A stretch of DNA of 64,000 nucleotides from Parabacteroides distasonis (GCF_004793765.1 NZ_SRYM01000006.1:1-64000), one strand, 5' to 3'; shown: positions 1 through 8,707, counted from the stretch's first letter. Notes: a model not told the origin generated them from the sequence alone. A program made the numbers and translations.

Positions 1-426
1 TTATATTAACGTACGCATGTACATTATATCATTAGGTAAAAATGGCTCATGTGATAAAATCCGTGGATGAGATTATCGACAGGGAATGTTCCACGGAACG
101 TGGAAAGTGTTTGGAAAACTACTTAGCAAGCAGACTTCCCCTTTGCTTAGGGAGTAGATGCCGGTCTACTTAGGGAGTCGTTGTCGATAGTCTTAAGGAT
201 TCGTCTGTATTCTTGTATTGTAACTGTCTTATTCTCTAAAGGATAAGTATACCTTCTTCGTTCGGTGTCGTCGAACGATCATTCGCCGCCGGCGAATATA
301 TATTCACTGCCGCCGAACGATCGTTCGCTGTCGCTAGATGAAGTATATATTAGGTTGTGAGGGATTTTCCATAAGATTCAAAGATCGTTTGTTCCGGTTT
401 GTTTCGGCTTTTGTACCTATGGATTG
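1..426 (+). repeat. Long leader repeat, copy 1
   Basis: This stretch matches 63056-63481 in the same orientation with no indels and about 15 mismatches counted by eye. It may extend left of the window. It carries small dyads: TTCCACG-GAA-CGTGGAA (89-105), AGTAGA/TCTACT (150-167), CGAACGATCATTCG (272-285), ATTCGCCGCCGGCGAAT (281-297) and the perfect palindrome CGAACGATCGTTCG (314-327). In copy 2 it lies directly upstream of a signal-peptide start, so I infer it is a promoter/5' leader cassette of a secreted-protein family. The 66-codon frame at 338-538 lies mostly inside the repeat and is not conserved in copy 2, so it is not called. Confidence 0.85.
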
Positions 427-506
427 GATAAGGAGCCTTAGTTATTCGTTTGGATGTTTGCGAGATTCATGGGATGTTCTGTTCTTCTACCATGTATCGC
501 TGAAAC

Positions 507-584
507 GGTATTGTAACCGTTCAGGGTGCCGCCGGTAAGTCTGTTGTTATCACGAACATCTTAGGTAAGGTAGTCGTAAAATGA
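507..584 (+). pseudogene. C-terminal stub of a secreted surface protein
   Basis: After an in-frame TGA at 501-503, the frame reads GIVTVQGAAGKSVVITNILG followed by KVVVK and a stop. This resembles the start of the C-terminal beta domain of large secreted Bacteroidales proteins (T9SS-like or DUF6383-like; family name from memory). With leader copy 1 upstream and a terminator downstream, it looks like a gene whose whole body was deleted, leaving promoter region and tail. The bases between 427 and 506 show no recognisable coding content. Confidence 0.5.
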
Positions 585-608
585 GGCTAACCGATGGACT
601 AAACGAAT

Positions 609-630
609 AAAGGCGGGGAGACCCGCCTTT
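609..630 (+). terminator. Hairpin terminator of the leader/stub unit
   Basis: Perfect 9-bp stem AAAGGCGGG / CCCGCCTTT with a GAGA loop. It lies 25 bases after the stop of the C-terminal stub, where the terminator of the ancestral gene would be. I see nothing else between 631 and 765. Confidence 0.7.
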
Positions 631-765
631 ATGTAATATATAATTAAATAATTGTGCCCCGAAGAAAAGTATCCCGCGACGGGTGAACAGGTGGCATATT
701 AATACTAAAGTAATTAAAATTCTTCCGCAGATATCCTCGTGAGAAGAGAAAGCGGATCAAAAAAC

Positions 766-794
766 AAGCCCTGTAAGATTATCCTACGGGGCTT
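766..794 (-). terminator. Terminator of the small secreted protein gene
   Basis: Imperfect inverted repeat AAGCCCTGTA / TACGGGGCTT. Read on the minus strand it is followed by a T run (bases 759-764), directly after the stop at 799. Confidence 0.7.
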
Positions 795-798
795 TTAT

Positions 799-1119
799 CT
801 ACCGTATCGCCACCTTGCGTACCGTATCGTCAATGCGGATGATATAATATCCCTTTGCGATATCTACGACATATTCGGCGGTGGACTGCTTGATTTCGAT
901 TTCTTTCACCTTGATGCCCACTACGCTGTAGATTTCCAAGATACTCCCGACAGGAGCGTTCTCTACCTTGATGTGATTCTCGTAGGCCGTGATTTCGATA
1001 GGAGAGGGATCTTCTTGCTTAGAAGCAAATATCTTGGCTTCCGATTTATTAGCTTGCGCGTAAACCGGATAACTTGCGGAGCATGCAAGTGCCAAAGCGA
1101 TGATATGTATAAGCTTCAT
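799..1119 (-). CDS. Small secreted protein with T9SS type A-like sorting domain
   Basis: 106 residues. The N-terminus is a signal peptide (MKLIHIIALALACSASYPVYAQ, cleavage probably after YAQ). Residues about 45-106 have the beta-strand pattern of type A C-terminal sorting domains: VENAPVGSILEIYSVVGIKV, then GYYIIRI and a basic end (RKVAIR). Almost nothing lies between the signal and this domain, so it may be a bare sorting domain or the remnant of a longer protein. It is monocistronic, with its own terminator and a TACATTTG box upstream. Function unknown. Confidence 0.7.
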   Translation of the reverse strand: MKLIHIIALALACSASYPVYAQANKSEAKIFASKQEDPSPIEITAYENHIKVENAPVGSILEIYSVVGIKVKEIEIKQSTAEYVVDIAKGYYIIRIDDTVRKVAIR

Positions 1120-1140
1120 TTACTAGTCCCTAAATTCGCA

Positions 1141-1148
1141 CAAATGTA
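1141..1148 (-). promoter_or_regulatory. Promoter -7 box (TACATTTG)
   Basis: Minus-strand TACATTTG matches the Bacteroidetes -7 consensus TAnnTTTG, 21 bases upstream of the ATG at 1119. No good TTG is found 19-20 bases further upstream, so only the -7 element is supported. Confidence 0.45.
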
Positions 1149-1205
1149 GAAAGTTTTCTGCATATTAGAAAGTAATTAGCTTTATTTCGCAAAACGGATG
1201 TATGA

Positions 1206-2120
1206 TTATACGCTCAGCCTCATACCTTCTTCCCCTAAGATCGTGCCGGGAAATATCTTGTCTGCTTCTTTCTTTAACGGAGCCATGTCCTCGTAACGGG
1301 CCGAGTAATGGCCGATAACCAATCGCTTCACTTGGGCTTTATAGGCGATCTCAGCCGCTTGGCGAGCGGTAGAGTGGAAGGTCTCTTTCGCACGTGCGGC
1401 GTCACATTCAGCGAAAGTCGCCTCGTGGTATAATAAATCCACCCCTTCGATGATGGGAATTATAGAGGAATGGAAGGCTGTATCCGAGCAATAAGCATAC
1501 CGTTTGGGAGCGACGGCAGGGCGGGTCAAACGGGCATTCGGGATTACCTCTCCTTCCGGGGTGACAAAATCAGCGCCCCTTTTGATCTCTTGCATCATAC
1601 GGACAGGAACCTGATAGAAATCCGTCATCTCTCGGATGATGTGCGCTTCTTTGGCTTTCTCGGCGAACAAATAGCCACAACAGGGTATCCGGTGCTTTAA
1701 CGGAATGGAATAAACACTTAGGGAGCGATCTTCCATGACCAACGAATGAGTTGTCGGGTCGATTAAGTTAAAACGGATCTCATAAGGCAACCCTTTGCAA
1801 AAGATATCAAGTATCGGACGCATATAACTCTCGATCTCTTTCGGCCCATGAATAACCAATTCTCCGTTACGTCCCAGCATACCTAAGGTAGAGATCAATC
1901 CCGGTAGCCCGAAACAATGATCTCCGTGTAGATGGGAGATGAAGATATGATTTAAACGACTGAATTTTATACGCATACGACGCATTTGTACTTGCGTGCC
2001 TTCTCCGCAGTCGATCATGTATAGTTTATCTCGTAAATCGATGATTTGAGAGGTCGCCAGATGGCGGGTCGTGGGCAATGCGGAACCGCATCCCAATATG
2101 TTTATATCAAAATCAGCCAT
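1206..2120 (-). CDS. rnz: Ribonuclease Z
   Basis: 304 residues, the usual length of this metallo-beta-lactamase-fold endonuclease, which removes 3' trailers from tRNA precursors. The N-terminus INILGCGSALPT and the zinc-binding motif SHLHGDHCFGLPGL (residues about 63-76) are typical; later histidines lie in YHEATF and IGHYSARY. I chose the ATG at 2120 (MADFDIN). The longer frame to 2189 would begin upstream of the promoter box at 2147-2154. Monocistronic, downstream of the cyd operon on the same strand. Confidence 0.95.
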   Translation of the reverse strand: MADFDINILGCGSALPTTRHLATSQIIDLRDKLYMIDCGEGTQVQMRRMRIKFSRLNHIFISHLHGDHCFGLPGLISTLGMLGRNGELVIHGPKEIESYMRPILDIFCKGLPYEIRFNLIDPTTHSLVMEDRSLSVYSIPLKHRIPCCGYLFAEKAKEAHIIREMTDFYQVPVRMMQEIKRGADFVTPEGEVIPNARLTRPAVAPKRYAYCSDTAFHSSIIPIIEGVDLLYHEATFAECDAARAKETFHSTARQAAEIAYKAQVKRLVIGHYSARYEDMAPLKKEADKIFPGTILGEEGMRLSV

Positions 2121-2146
2121 TCGTTGTCTATGGGAATAATTGAGTG

Positions 2147-2154
2147 CAAAGATA
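2147..2154 (-). promoter_or_regulatory. rnz promoter -7 box (TATCTTTG)
   Basis: Minus-strand TATCTTTG fits TAnnTTTG. Transcription would start near 2140, giving a leader of about 20 bases to the ATG at 2120. This rules out the longer N-terminal extension of rnz. Confidence 0.6.
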
Positions 2155-2343
2155 ATACAAAAGCATTTCTGTTCTGTGAAAAATAACAAAAAAACAAAGT
2201 GTAATGTATGCGGGATGATGGGGATTCCATATATTTGTTTGCTGTCCTTCGGGAAAGCGAATATACAGTCGGTAAATAGACTTAAGATATTTTTTTCTAA
2301 GCCTTAACTAACTTTTTCTTTTTGTTTAAAACGGTTAAATGTA

Positions 2344-2380
2344 GAAACGGCCAAGCGTGAGCTTCGCCGTTTCCTTTTTT
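2344..2380 (+). terminator. Orphan plus-strand terminator (possible small RNA end)
   Basis: GAAACGG (2344-2350) pairs with CCGTTTC (2367-2373), followed by CTTTTTT. The T tract is on the plus strand, but both neighbours (rnz, cydB) are on the minus strand, so it ends no annotated gene. A TATATTTG box at 2230-2237 could start a transcript of about 135 nt ending here. The TTG element is absent, so the RNA itself is only a suggestion. Nothing else is recognisable in 2155-2434. Confidence 0.45.
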
Positions 2381-2434
2381 GTAGTTAATTTGAAATCTAA
2401 ATATCTGTATCTAATGAATTATGATTCATAAATC

Positions 2435-3586
2435 TTAATATGTATGTCCGTTACCCTGCATTTCCTTACTATTGATCTTATGTAGATCAAGTGCTCTCCA
2501 AGCATAGAAAATGTAGGCTAATACGAAGGGGACGAGAATAGATACATAACTCATTACTTTCAGCGTGAATGGGCTTGAGCAACTATTCTGGATCGTTAAT
2601 GAACTTTGTGGATCCGCCAAAGATGGGTAATAAGCGGTATTATTCCATCCTGCGCAAAGTAATAAGGCTAATACGGTCAAGACAGTCCCTGCTCCCGCGA
2701 ACCAAATGCCCTTTCTCCAAGTCTTCGACAATACCGTTTTCCCTATGCCGAATAGTACGCCAACCACGCCGATCAATAATACAACCAACACGATTGGCAT
2801 CTCGATCAGGTTCATAAAATACTTATACGGTTGCATAAATACTTCTCCGGTATCCGGGTTTACAGCGAAACCGTCCACCAGTAATAAGCGGATCAAGAAT
2901 GTCAAGAAAAAGACGAGGAACAAGATTGTCTCAGGAATCAACTGTCTCCGGCTTTTAGCGACAATCTCCGGATCATCGATATTGTTGATAAAATAGAGTA
3001 GGGCCAAAGCTCGTGCCAAGAAGAAAACTGCCAGTCCTAGGCACAAATTCCAAAATACCAAAGCCGCCTCTAGTCCATGCCAAGCATTGGCCCACGTAGA
3101 AATAACAGGCATGGCTACATCAGTTAACTGTTCCTTGTTGACAATAAACTCGGCGCCGTTAAAGAAGGTGGCTACAGCGGTTCCGAGCAAGATCGGACCT
3201 GCTATACCATTGATCATAAGAAATACTTGGTACGTCTTTTTCCCGAGTAAGTTACCTTTTTTCGCTTGATACTCGTAAGATACAGCTTGTATCACGAAGC
3301 AAAGCAAGATCAGCATCCATACCCAATAGGCTCCACCGAAGCTTGTGGAATAAAATAGAGGGAAAGAGGCGAAGAAAGCACCTCCGAAAGTGACTAACGT
3401 AGTGAAAGTAAACTCCCACTTACGTCCGGTCGAGTTCAATAACATTTTTTGCTGTATCTCTGTCTTGCCGATAGTGAAGAGAAGAGATTGGCCTCCTTGT
3501 ACAAAAAGAAGGAATACTAATAGCGCTCCCAGTAGAGATACCAAAAACCACCAGTAATGTTGTAACAATATATATGTACTATCCAT
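2435..3586 (-). CDS. cydB: Cytochrome bd ubiquinol oxidase subunit II
   Basis: 383 residues with eight or nine hydrophobic membrane segments, the usual size for Bacteroidales CydB. Partner of CydA in the quinol:O2 oxidoreductase of the inner membrane, which lets these anaerobes consume nanomolar oxygen. It lies 40 bases downstream of cydA on the same strand, in the conserved order DUF4492-cydA-cydB. The ATG at 3586 (MDSTYILLQHYWWFLVSLLG) is the natural start. Confidence 0.95.
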   Translation of the reverse strand: MDSTYILLQHYWWFLVSLLGALLVFLLFVQGGQSLLFTIGKTEIQQKMLLNSTGRKWEFTFTTLVTFGGAFFASFPLFYSTSFGGAYWVWMLILLCFVIQAVSYEYQAKKGNLLGKKTYQVFLMINGIAGPILLGTAVATFFNGAEFIVNKEQLTDVAMPVISTWANAWHGLEAALVFWNLCLGLAVFFLARALALLYFINNIDDPEIVAKSRRQLIPETILFLVFFLTFLIRLLLVDGFAVNPDTGEVFMQPYKYFMNLIEMPIVLVVLLIGVVGVLFGIGKTVLSKTWRKGIWFAGAGTVLTVLALLLCAGWNNTAYYPSLADPQSSLTIQNSCSSPFTLKVMSYVSILVPFVLAYIFYAWRALDLHKINSKEMQGNGHTY

Positions 3587-3626
3587 AGGACTTCCTAATT
3601 AAGAATTGATAATTGAGTTTTGAAAA

Positions 3627-5183
3627 TTAATGATCGGCAGTTTCCGGCCCTTTTTTGATGGCCTTAACCATGATTCCAATCTCTGCGATCAGCAGGATCG
3701 TGAATAAGATAAGGAACAGGTAGAAAGTGGTCTGTACCGAGGACGGATTTAAGTTGGATATCGAAGCGCTGGTCGGCAATATATCCTGTATAGCCCAAGG
3801 CTGACGTCCTACCTCTGCTACGATCCAACCAGCTTGCCCTGCTATATATCCTAAAGGTATAGACCATAGGCCCACGTATTGCAACCAACGTGTATCAGCG
3901 ATTTTCCCTTTTTTATCCCATATCAATGTAATAATGAATAGTAAGATGAAGAAACAGCCAAGGATCACCATCACACGGAAAGAATAGAATGTCAATCCTA
4001 CATGCGGAATTAACTCTGCCGGATCCTTAATATAACCATATCCGAAATAGGGGAAATTCTCTTCCAAGGTTACCCTGTATTGCCCGGCGGCTGCGGTATC
4101 TTTATCTTTGACCGCTTTGCGATAATCGGCTAACGCTTTGATAGCGGCTTTACCTTTCTCTATTTTTTCTTTGGCGGAAAGTGCAACTGTTCCCTTATTG
4201 GTCGTATAGCCTCCCTCGATTAGGTTTACGATACCTGGAACGTATGCGTCCATGTCACGTTCTGCTAAGAAGGAAAGGAGTTTGGGGAATTTAATGTCAA
4301 AAATAAATGCGTTCTGGTTATCCAGATAACTTGTCTTTGCCGGATTTAAGATACCGATGCCTACGAGTCCTACCCCGTTACCACCCTGATAAAGACCTTC
4401 CATAGCGGCTAGTTTCATCGGTTGCTTTTGAGCTACTTGATAAGCGGAACCATCACCTGTCCAGAGGATAAGGATGGAGGCTACCAGTCCGAATATCGCA
4501 CTGACTTTAATACTTGACAAAGCGAATGTGGTATTCCGATTCTTTAATAAATACCAGCAGCTGATTCCTAACACGAATAAGGCACCTACGATCCAACCGG
4601 ACAATACCGTATGGAAAAACTTATTAATGGCGACAGGCGATAAAGCTACGGCCCAGAAATCGAACATCTCGTTACGGACCGTATCCGGATTAAAATGCAT
4701 GCCGACCGGATATTGCATCCATGCGTTAGCGATCAAGATCCAGAGAGCGGAAAGAGTTGCGCCGATGATCGTCAGCCAAGTCGAGGCGAGATGGAACCGT
4801 TTGCTAACCTTGTCCCAACCAAAAAACATGACAGCGATAAAAGTGGCTTCCATAAAGAAGGCGAGAATTCCCTCGATAGCCAAAGGCGCTCCGAAAATAT
4901 CCCCGACAAACCAACTATAGTTAGACCAGTTGGTTCCGAACTCGAACTCAAGGATCAATCCCGTAGCGACACCGATAGCGAAATTGATACCGAATAATTT
5001 CATCCAAAATTGGGCGGTCTTTTTCCATGTCTCATTACCGGTCCGATAATAAATCGTCTCCATAATGGCTTGGATGACGCCAAGTCCTAGTGTTAGTGGC
5101 ACGAAGAGCCAATGATACATGGCTGTAAGGGCAAATTGGGCCCTCGACCAATCGATCAATGAAGTGTCAATGTTTTCAATCAT
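3627..5183 (-). CDS. cydA: Cytochrome bd ubiquinol oxidase subunit I
   Basis: 518 residues, the heme-bearing subunit. Recognisable features are the N-terminal RAQFALTAMYHWLFVPLTLG with the conserved His of the first membrane helix, FEFGTNW, and the C-terminal signature AEVGRQPWAIQ. The soluble stretch at about 250-370 is the quinol-binding Q loop. It catalyses quinol oxidation coupled to reduction of O2 to water. It follows the DUF4492 gene by 13 bases and precedes cydB, forming one operon. Confidence 0.96.
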   Translation of the reverse strand: MIENIDTSLIDWSRAQFALTAMYHWLFVPLTLGLGVIQAIMETIYYRTGNETWKKTAQFWMKLFGINFAIGVATGLILEFEFGTNWSNYSWFVGDIFGAPLAIEGILAFFMEATFIAVMFFGWDKVSKRFHLASTWLTIIGATLSALWILIANAWMQYPVGMHFNPDTVRNEMFDFWAVALSPVAINKFFHTVLSGWIVGALFVLGISCWYLLKNRNTTFALSSIKVSAIFGLVASILILWTGDGSAYQVAQKQPMKLAAMEGLYQGGNGVGLVGIGILNPAKTSYLDNQNAFIFDIKFPKLLSFLAERDMDAYVPGIVNLIEGGYTTNKGTVALSAKEKIEKGKAAIKALADYRKAVKDKDTAAAGQYRVTLEENFPYFGYGYIKDPAELIPHVGLTFYSFRVMVILGCFFILLFIITLIWDKKGKIADTRWLQYVGLWSIPLGYIAGQAGWIVAEVGRQPWAIQDILPTSASISNLNPSSVQTTFYLFLILFTILLIAEIGIMVKAIKKGPETADH

Positions 5184-5196
5184 ATTTATTAATGTT

Positions 5197-5424
5197 TTAA
5201 GGATTTATTGCCCGTTGTATGAGTTCGTTCGATACGTGGTTCTCTTTCTCTCTATCGCTATCGAACTGCCCTAGATAATTAGGAAAGAAGAATAATCTCA
5301 AGATAAAAAACATGATAAACAATTTGACTAAAATGATTAGCCAAAGAGTCTTGCCCAGCTTCATTTCCCGGAATCCTTCCAGATAAAAGCGGTATATTCG
5401 TATGAATGCAGATTCTTTTTTCAT
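5197..5424 (-). CDS. DUF4492 family small membrane protein
   Basis: 75 residues with one hydrophobic helix (LWLIILVKLFIMFFILRLFF, about residues 27-46) and charged ends. DUF4492 proteins are regularly found as the first gene of Bacteroidetes cydAB operons. A role in assembly or stability of the bd oxidase is plausible by analogy with the small CydX-type subunits of proteobacteria, but unproven and not homologous at the sequence level as far as I can see. First gene of the operon. Confidence 0.85.
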   Translation of the reverse strand: MKKESAFIRIYRFYLEGFREMKLGKTLWLIILVKLFIMFFILRLFFFPNYLGQFDSDREKENHVSNELIQRAINP

Positions 5425-5481
5425 ATAGTTGTTCTTATTTAAGATAACAGTTGTTAATATGAATATGTTTTCATGTTTTTA

Positions 5482-5489
5482 CAAATATA
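5482..5489 (-). promoter_or_regulatory. cyd operon promoter -7 box (TATATTTG)
   Basis: Minus-strand TATATTTG, 57 bases upstream of the DUF4492 start. The -33 TTG is not clear. The rest of 5425-5600 is AT-rich with no gene. Confidence 0.5.
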
Positions 5490-5607
5490 TCCAAATCGCA
5501 TTAATAAAATACCCCCAATCCTATAGATAATATTTATGAAATTATAAATAAGATCTATCCTGTCTGTTAAAAAAAACTATTTTAAATAAGAAAGCAGTCT
5601 TTTGATT

Positions 5608-5637
5608 TTGTCAATAATACAGTATTGGCTATATTTG
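5608..5637 (+). promoter_or_regulatory. Promoter of the sugar-oxidation cluster
   Basis: TTG (5608-5610), 19-base spacer, TATATTTG (5630-5637): a full match to the Bacteroidetes housekeeping promoter. Transcription should start near 5644, about 70 bases before the ATG at 5716. Confidence 0.8.
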
Positions 5638-5715
5638 CGACAATTTGTTGCCTGTAAAGGTGTAAAGACACATGAAATATTATTGTTAAGTGCTAATCTA
5701 TAAAAAATTATTACT

Positions 5716-7200
5716 ATGTCAAACATTACTAGAAGATCTTTTCTTCAAAGAGGTACAGCTGCCGCTGCAGCGTTGACAATTGTTCCAAGTTCAGTTCTTG
5801 GTAAAAGTCATGGTCACATGGCCCCAACCGATAAGTTGAATATTGCCGGTGTAGGTATCGGAGGTATGGGTAACGCTAACTTGAAGAACATGGAGACTAC
5901 TGAGAATATCGTAGCTCTTTGTGATATCGATTGGAAGTATGCGAAACCGGTATTCGACCGTCATCCACAAGCTAAGAAATATTGGGATTATCGTAAGATG
6001 TACGATGAGATGGGTAAGTCTATCGATGCCGTTATGGTAGCTACGGCCGACCATACTCATGCCATCATTACGGCTGACGCTATGACACTTGGTAAACACG
6101 TGTACACTCAGAAACCGTTGACTCACTCTGTTTACGAGTCTCGTTTGCTTACAAACTTGGCTAAGAGCACAGGCGTCGCTACTCAGATGGGTAACCAAGG
6201 TTCTTCCGGTGATGGCGTGAACTTGATTTGTGAGTGGATCGCTAACGGCGAGATCGGTGAGGTTACGAAAGTAGAGTGCGCTACGAACCGTCCTATTTGG
6301 CCGCAAGGTTTGAACGCTCCGGAGAAGGCTGATAAGATCCCTTCTACCTTGAACTGGGATTTGTTCACGGGTCCTGCTAAGTTGAGACCGTTCAACAAGA
6401 CATATCATCCTTGGAACTGGCGTGGATGGTGGGATTACGGTACAGGTGCATTAGGCGATATGGCTTGCCACATCATGCATCCGGTATTTAAAGCTTTGCA
6501 CTTAGGTTATCCGACACATGTTCAAGGTTCTTCTACGTTATTGTTGCAGGACTGCGCTCCTAACGCTCAACATGTGAAGTTGATCTTCCCGGCTCGTGAC
6601 AATATGCCGAAGGTAGCAATGCCGGAGGTTGAGGTTCACTGGTATGATGGCGGTATGATGCCGGATCGTCCAGAAGGATTCCCTCAAGGTAAGGAATTAA
6701 TGGGTGAAGGTGGTGGATTGTGTATCTTCCACGGTACGAAAGATACGTTGATTTGTGGTTGCTACGGTGTTAATCCTTGGTTGCTTTCAGGTCGTGTGCC
6801 TAACGCTCCTCAGACAGAACGTCGTGTTCCGAAAGGTAGCAGTGGACATGAGCAAGATTGGATCCGCGCATGTAAGGAGAGCAAGGGCAGTCGCGTAGAG
6901 ACTAAGTCTAACTTCTTGGAGGCTGGTCCGTTCAATGAGATGGTTGTGATGGGAGTATTGGCTGTTCGCTTGCAACGTTTGAACAAGGTGTTGGAATGGG
7001 ATGGTCCTAACATGCGATTCACGAATATCGATCCGAGCGAGACAATCAAAATTATCAAGAAAGATACCTTTGAGGTTATTGATGGTGACCCGAAATTTAA
7101 GACTGTATGGACGGATCCTATCAACGCTCAAGAATTTGCCGCAGGCTTGATCAAGCACAACTATCGTGATGGTTGGAAGCTGGTAGATATGCCGAGATAA
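5716..7200 (+). CDS. Gfo/Idh/MocA family oxidoreductase, Tat-exported
   Basis: 494 residues. The Tat signal is at residues 5-30 (TRRSFLQ, then a hydrophobic stretch ending VLG). The Rossmann fold starts at NIAGVGIGGMGNANLK, and the NAD(P)-enzyme motif TQKPLTHSVYE carries the EKP-type lysine (residues about 130-140). The family oxidises or reduces sugars at C3 or other hydroxyls. Together with the DUF1080 gene 23 bases downstream it fits the periplasmic 3-keto-glycoside route of gut Bacteroidota (established family knowledge). The exact substrate cannot be read from sequence. Confidence 0.85.
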   Translation: MSNITRRSFLQRGTAAAAALTIVPSSVLGKSHGHMAPTDKLNIAGVGIGGMGNANLKNMETTENIVALCDIDWKYAKPVFDRHPQAKKYWDYRKMYDEMGKSIDAVMVATADHTHAIITADAMTLGKHVYTQKPLTHSVYESRLLTNLAKSTGVATQMGNQGSSGDGVNLICEWIANGEIGEVTKVECATNRPIWPQGLNAPEKADKIPSTLNWDLFTGPAKLRPFNKTYHPWNWRGWWDYGTGALGDMACHIMHPVFKALHLGYPTHVQGSSTLLLQDCAPNAQHVKLIFPARDNMPKVAMPEVEVHWYDGGMMPDRPEGFPQGKELMGEGGGLCIFHGTKDTLICGCYGVNPWLLSGRVPNAPQTERRVPKGSSGHEQDWIRACKESKGSRVETKSNFLEAGPFNEMVVMGVLAVRLQRLNKVLEWDGPNMRFTNIDPSETIKIIKKDTFEVIDGDPKFKTVWTDPINAQEFAAGLIKHNYRDGWKLVDMPR

Positions 7201-7223
7201 TATATTTAACTCAATAAATAAAA

Positions 7224-8078
7224 ATGAAAAAGTCAGTATTATTAGCAAGTGCTGCTGTATTGATGTGTTATTTCACGTCTTGCGGTGGTGGAAAAAAGGC
7301 AGATGAAACTTCTGCAGCAGATGAAACAAAGACTGAGGCAGCTGCTCCTGAGTATAAGCTCATGACAGGACTACCAGAGGTAGACATCACGACTTTCCCG
7401 AAAGACAAAGAGGGTAGATACGTGATCTTCGATGGTAAGACTTTCAACGGATGGAGAGGTTACAACCGTGCGGATGTTCCGGGTGCTTGGACAATCGAGG
7501 ACGGTGCTATCAAAATCAATGGTTCTGGTGCTGGTGAGGCTGGTGCTAATAACGGTGGAGACTTGATCTTCGCTGATAAGTTGAAGAACTTTGAATTGGA
7601 AATGGAATGGAAAGTGGCTAAGGGATCTAACTCCGGTATTTTCTATTACATCCAAGAGGTAGAAGGTCAACCTTCTTATATCTCAGCTCCTGAGTGTCAA
7701 GTGTTGGATAACGAGAACCACCCGGATGCGAAGTTAGGTAGCGTATTGGGTATCCGTCAATCTTCTTCTTTGTATGATATGATCCCTGCTAAACCGCAGA
7801 ATGCTAAACCGCATGGAGAGTGGAACAAGGTGAAAATCATGTGCTATAAGGGTACAGTGGTTCATTATCAGAATGATGAGCCGGTTGTAGAGTACCACTT
7901 ATGGACTCCGCAATGGAAGGAAATGTTGAGCAAGAGTAAGTTCAGCCAAGAGAAATGGCCGTTGGCTTACGAGTTGTTGTTGAACTGTGGTGGTGAAAAC
8001 AAAGAAGGCTACATCGGATTGCAAGACCATGGGGATGATGTTTGGTTCCGTAACATTACTGTTAAGGTTTTGGATTAA
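7224..8078 (+). CDS. DUF1080 lipoprotein, 3-keto-glycoside hydrolase/lyase family
   Basis: 284 residues. The lipobox is YFTSC at residues 14-18, followed by a charged low-complexity linker (KKADETSAADETKTEAAAPE). The DUF1080 jelly-roll fold runs from about residue 65 (GRYVIFDGKTFNGWRGYN) to the end (DDVWFRNITVKVL). Members cleave 3-keto-glycosides made by partner Gfo/Idh/MocA dehydrogenases (known for some homologues). It is second in the operon and is followed by a terminator at 8104-8154. Likely periplasmic face, membrane-anchored. Confidence 0.85.
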   Translation: MKKSVLLASAAVLMCYFTSCGGGKKADETSAADETKTEAAAPEYKLMTGLPEVDITTFPKDKEGRYVIFDGKTFNGWRGYNRADVPGAWTIEDGAIKINGSGAGEAGANNGGDLIFADKLKNFELEMEWKVAKGSNSGIFYYIQEVEGQPSYISAPECQVLDNENHPDAKLGSVLGIRQSSSLYDMIPAKPQNAKPHGEWNKVKIMCYKGTVVHYQNDEPVVEYHLWTPQWKEMLSKSKFSQEKWPLAYELLLNCGGENKEGYIGLQDHGDDVWFRNITVKVLD

Positions 8079-8103
8079 TCGTATCAAACATATTCTAGCA
8101 TAA

Positions 8104-8154
8104 ATAACGCCCGGGGTCTAAATCTATGATTTAAACTTCGGGTGTTATGTTTTT
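8104..8154 (+). terminator. Terminator after the DUF1080 gene
   Basis: Outer arms ATAACGCCCG (8104-8113) and the matching arm ending in GGTGTTAT (8148), inner arms TAAATC/GATTTA, then GTTTTTAA. It separates the first two genes from the DoxX pair or acts as an attenuator between them. Confidence 0.7.
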
Positions 8155-8195
8155 AATAATTGACTTTTTCTAAACCAATTTTTTAGGACCAAGAA

Positions 8196-8702
8196 ATGAA
8201 AATAGAACAAGGTTACACGAAAGCGCAGATGATTTGGCTGATGATGCTGCGTCTTTTTATAGGTTGGCACTTTATGTATGAAGGCCTAGTAAAAATCATG
8301 AACCCAAAATGGACATCTTTACCCTATCTACTCGATTCAAAGGGTCCCGCTGCTTCATTTTTTATCAAATTGACTCAAGATGACAGTTTGATGACGGCCA
8401 TCAACTTTTTGAATGAGTGGGCTCTGTTATTGATCGGCCTAGGCTTGACTTTAGGTTGTTTGTATCGTTTATCTTCTGTTGGAGGTATGATTCTTCTCGC
8501 TATGTACACGTTATCCCACCCTTCTTTCGTGGGAGCAAGCTATATGATGCCATTTGAAGGCTCTTATTTATGGATTGATAAGAACCTTGTGGAGTTCGCC
8601 GCTTTAGGCTTGATGTGCGTATTCCCTACATCACAAATCATAGGATTCGATCGTGTGTTAGGACGTGTGTGTCCGATATTGCATAAACTTAAATTTATTT
8701 GA
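8196..8702 (+). CDS. DoxX family membrane protein
   Basis: 168 residues with about four membrane segments (around 13-30, 65-85, 92-110, 130-150). The LRLFIGWHFMYEGLVKI start is typical of DoxX/TQO small-subunit-like proteins. DoxX relatives can pass electrons to quinones. Its stop lies 5 bases before the ATG of the next gene, a membrane-tethered Gfo/Idh/MocA enzyme, so it could be the electron acceptor for that enzyme; this is inference from context. Confidence 0.8.
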   Translation: MKIEQGYTKAQMIWLMMLRLFIGWHFMYEGLVKIMNPKWTSLPYLLDSKGPAASFFIKLTQDDSLMTAINFLNEWALLLIGLGLTLGCLYRLSSVGGMILLAMYTLSHPSFVGASYMMPFEGSYLWIDKNLVEFAALGLMCVFPTSQIIGFDRVLGRVCPILHKLKFI

Positions 8703-8707
8703 TACCC

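Noticed and set aside
338-538. 66-codon frame (MKYILGCEGF...) after leader copy 1
   Set aside because: More than half lies inside the leader repeat and copy 2 does not keep the same ending; no signal, domain or ribosome site. Better explained as leader sequence plus gene debris.
739-1149. 136-codon plus-strand frame opposite the small secreted protein
   Set aside because: The minus-strand gene has a signal peptide, a sorting-like domain, promoter box and terminator; the plus frame has none of these.
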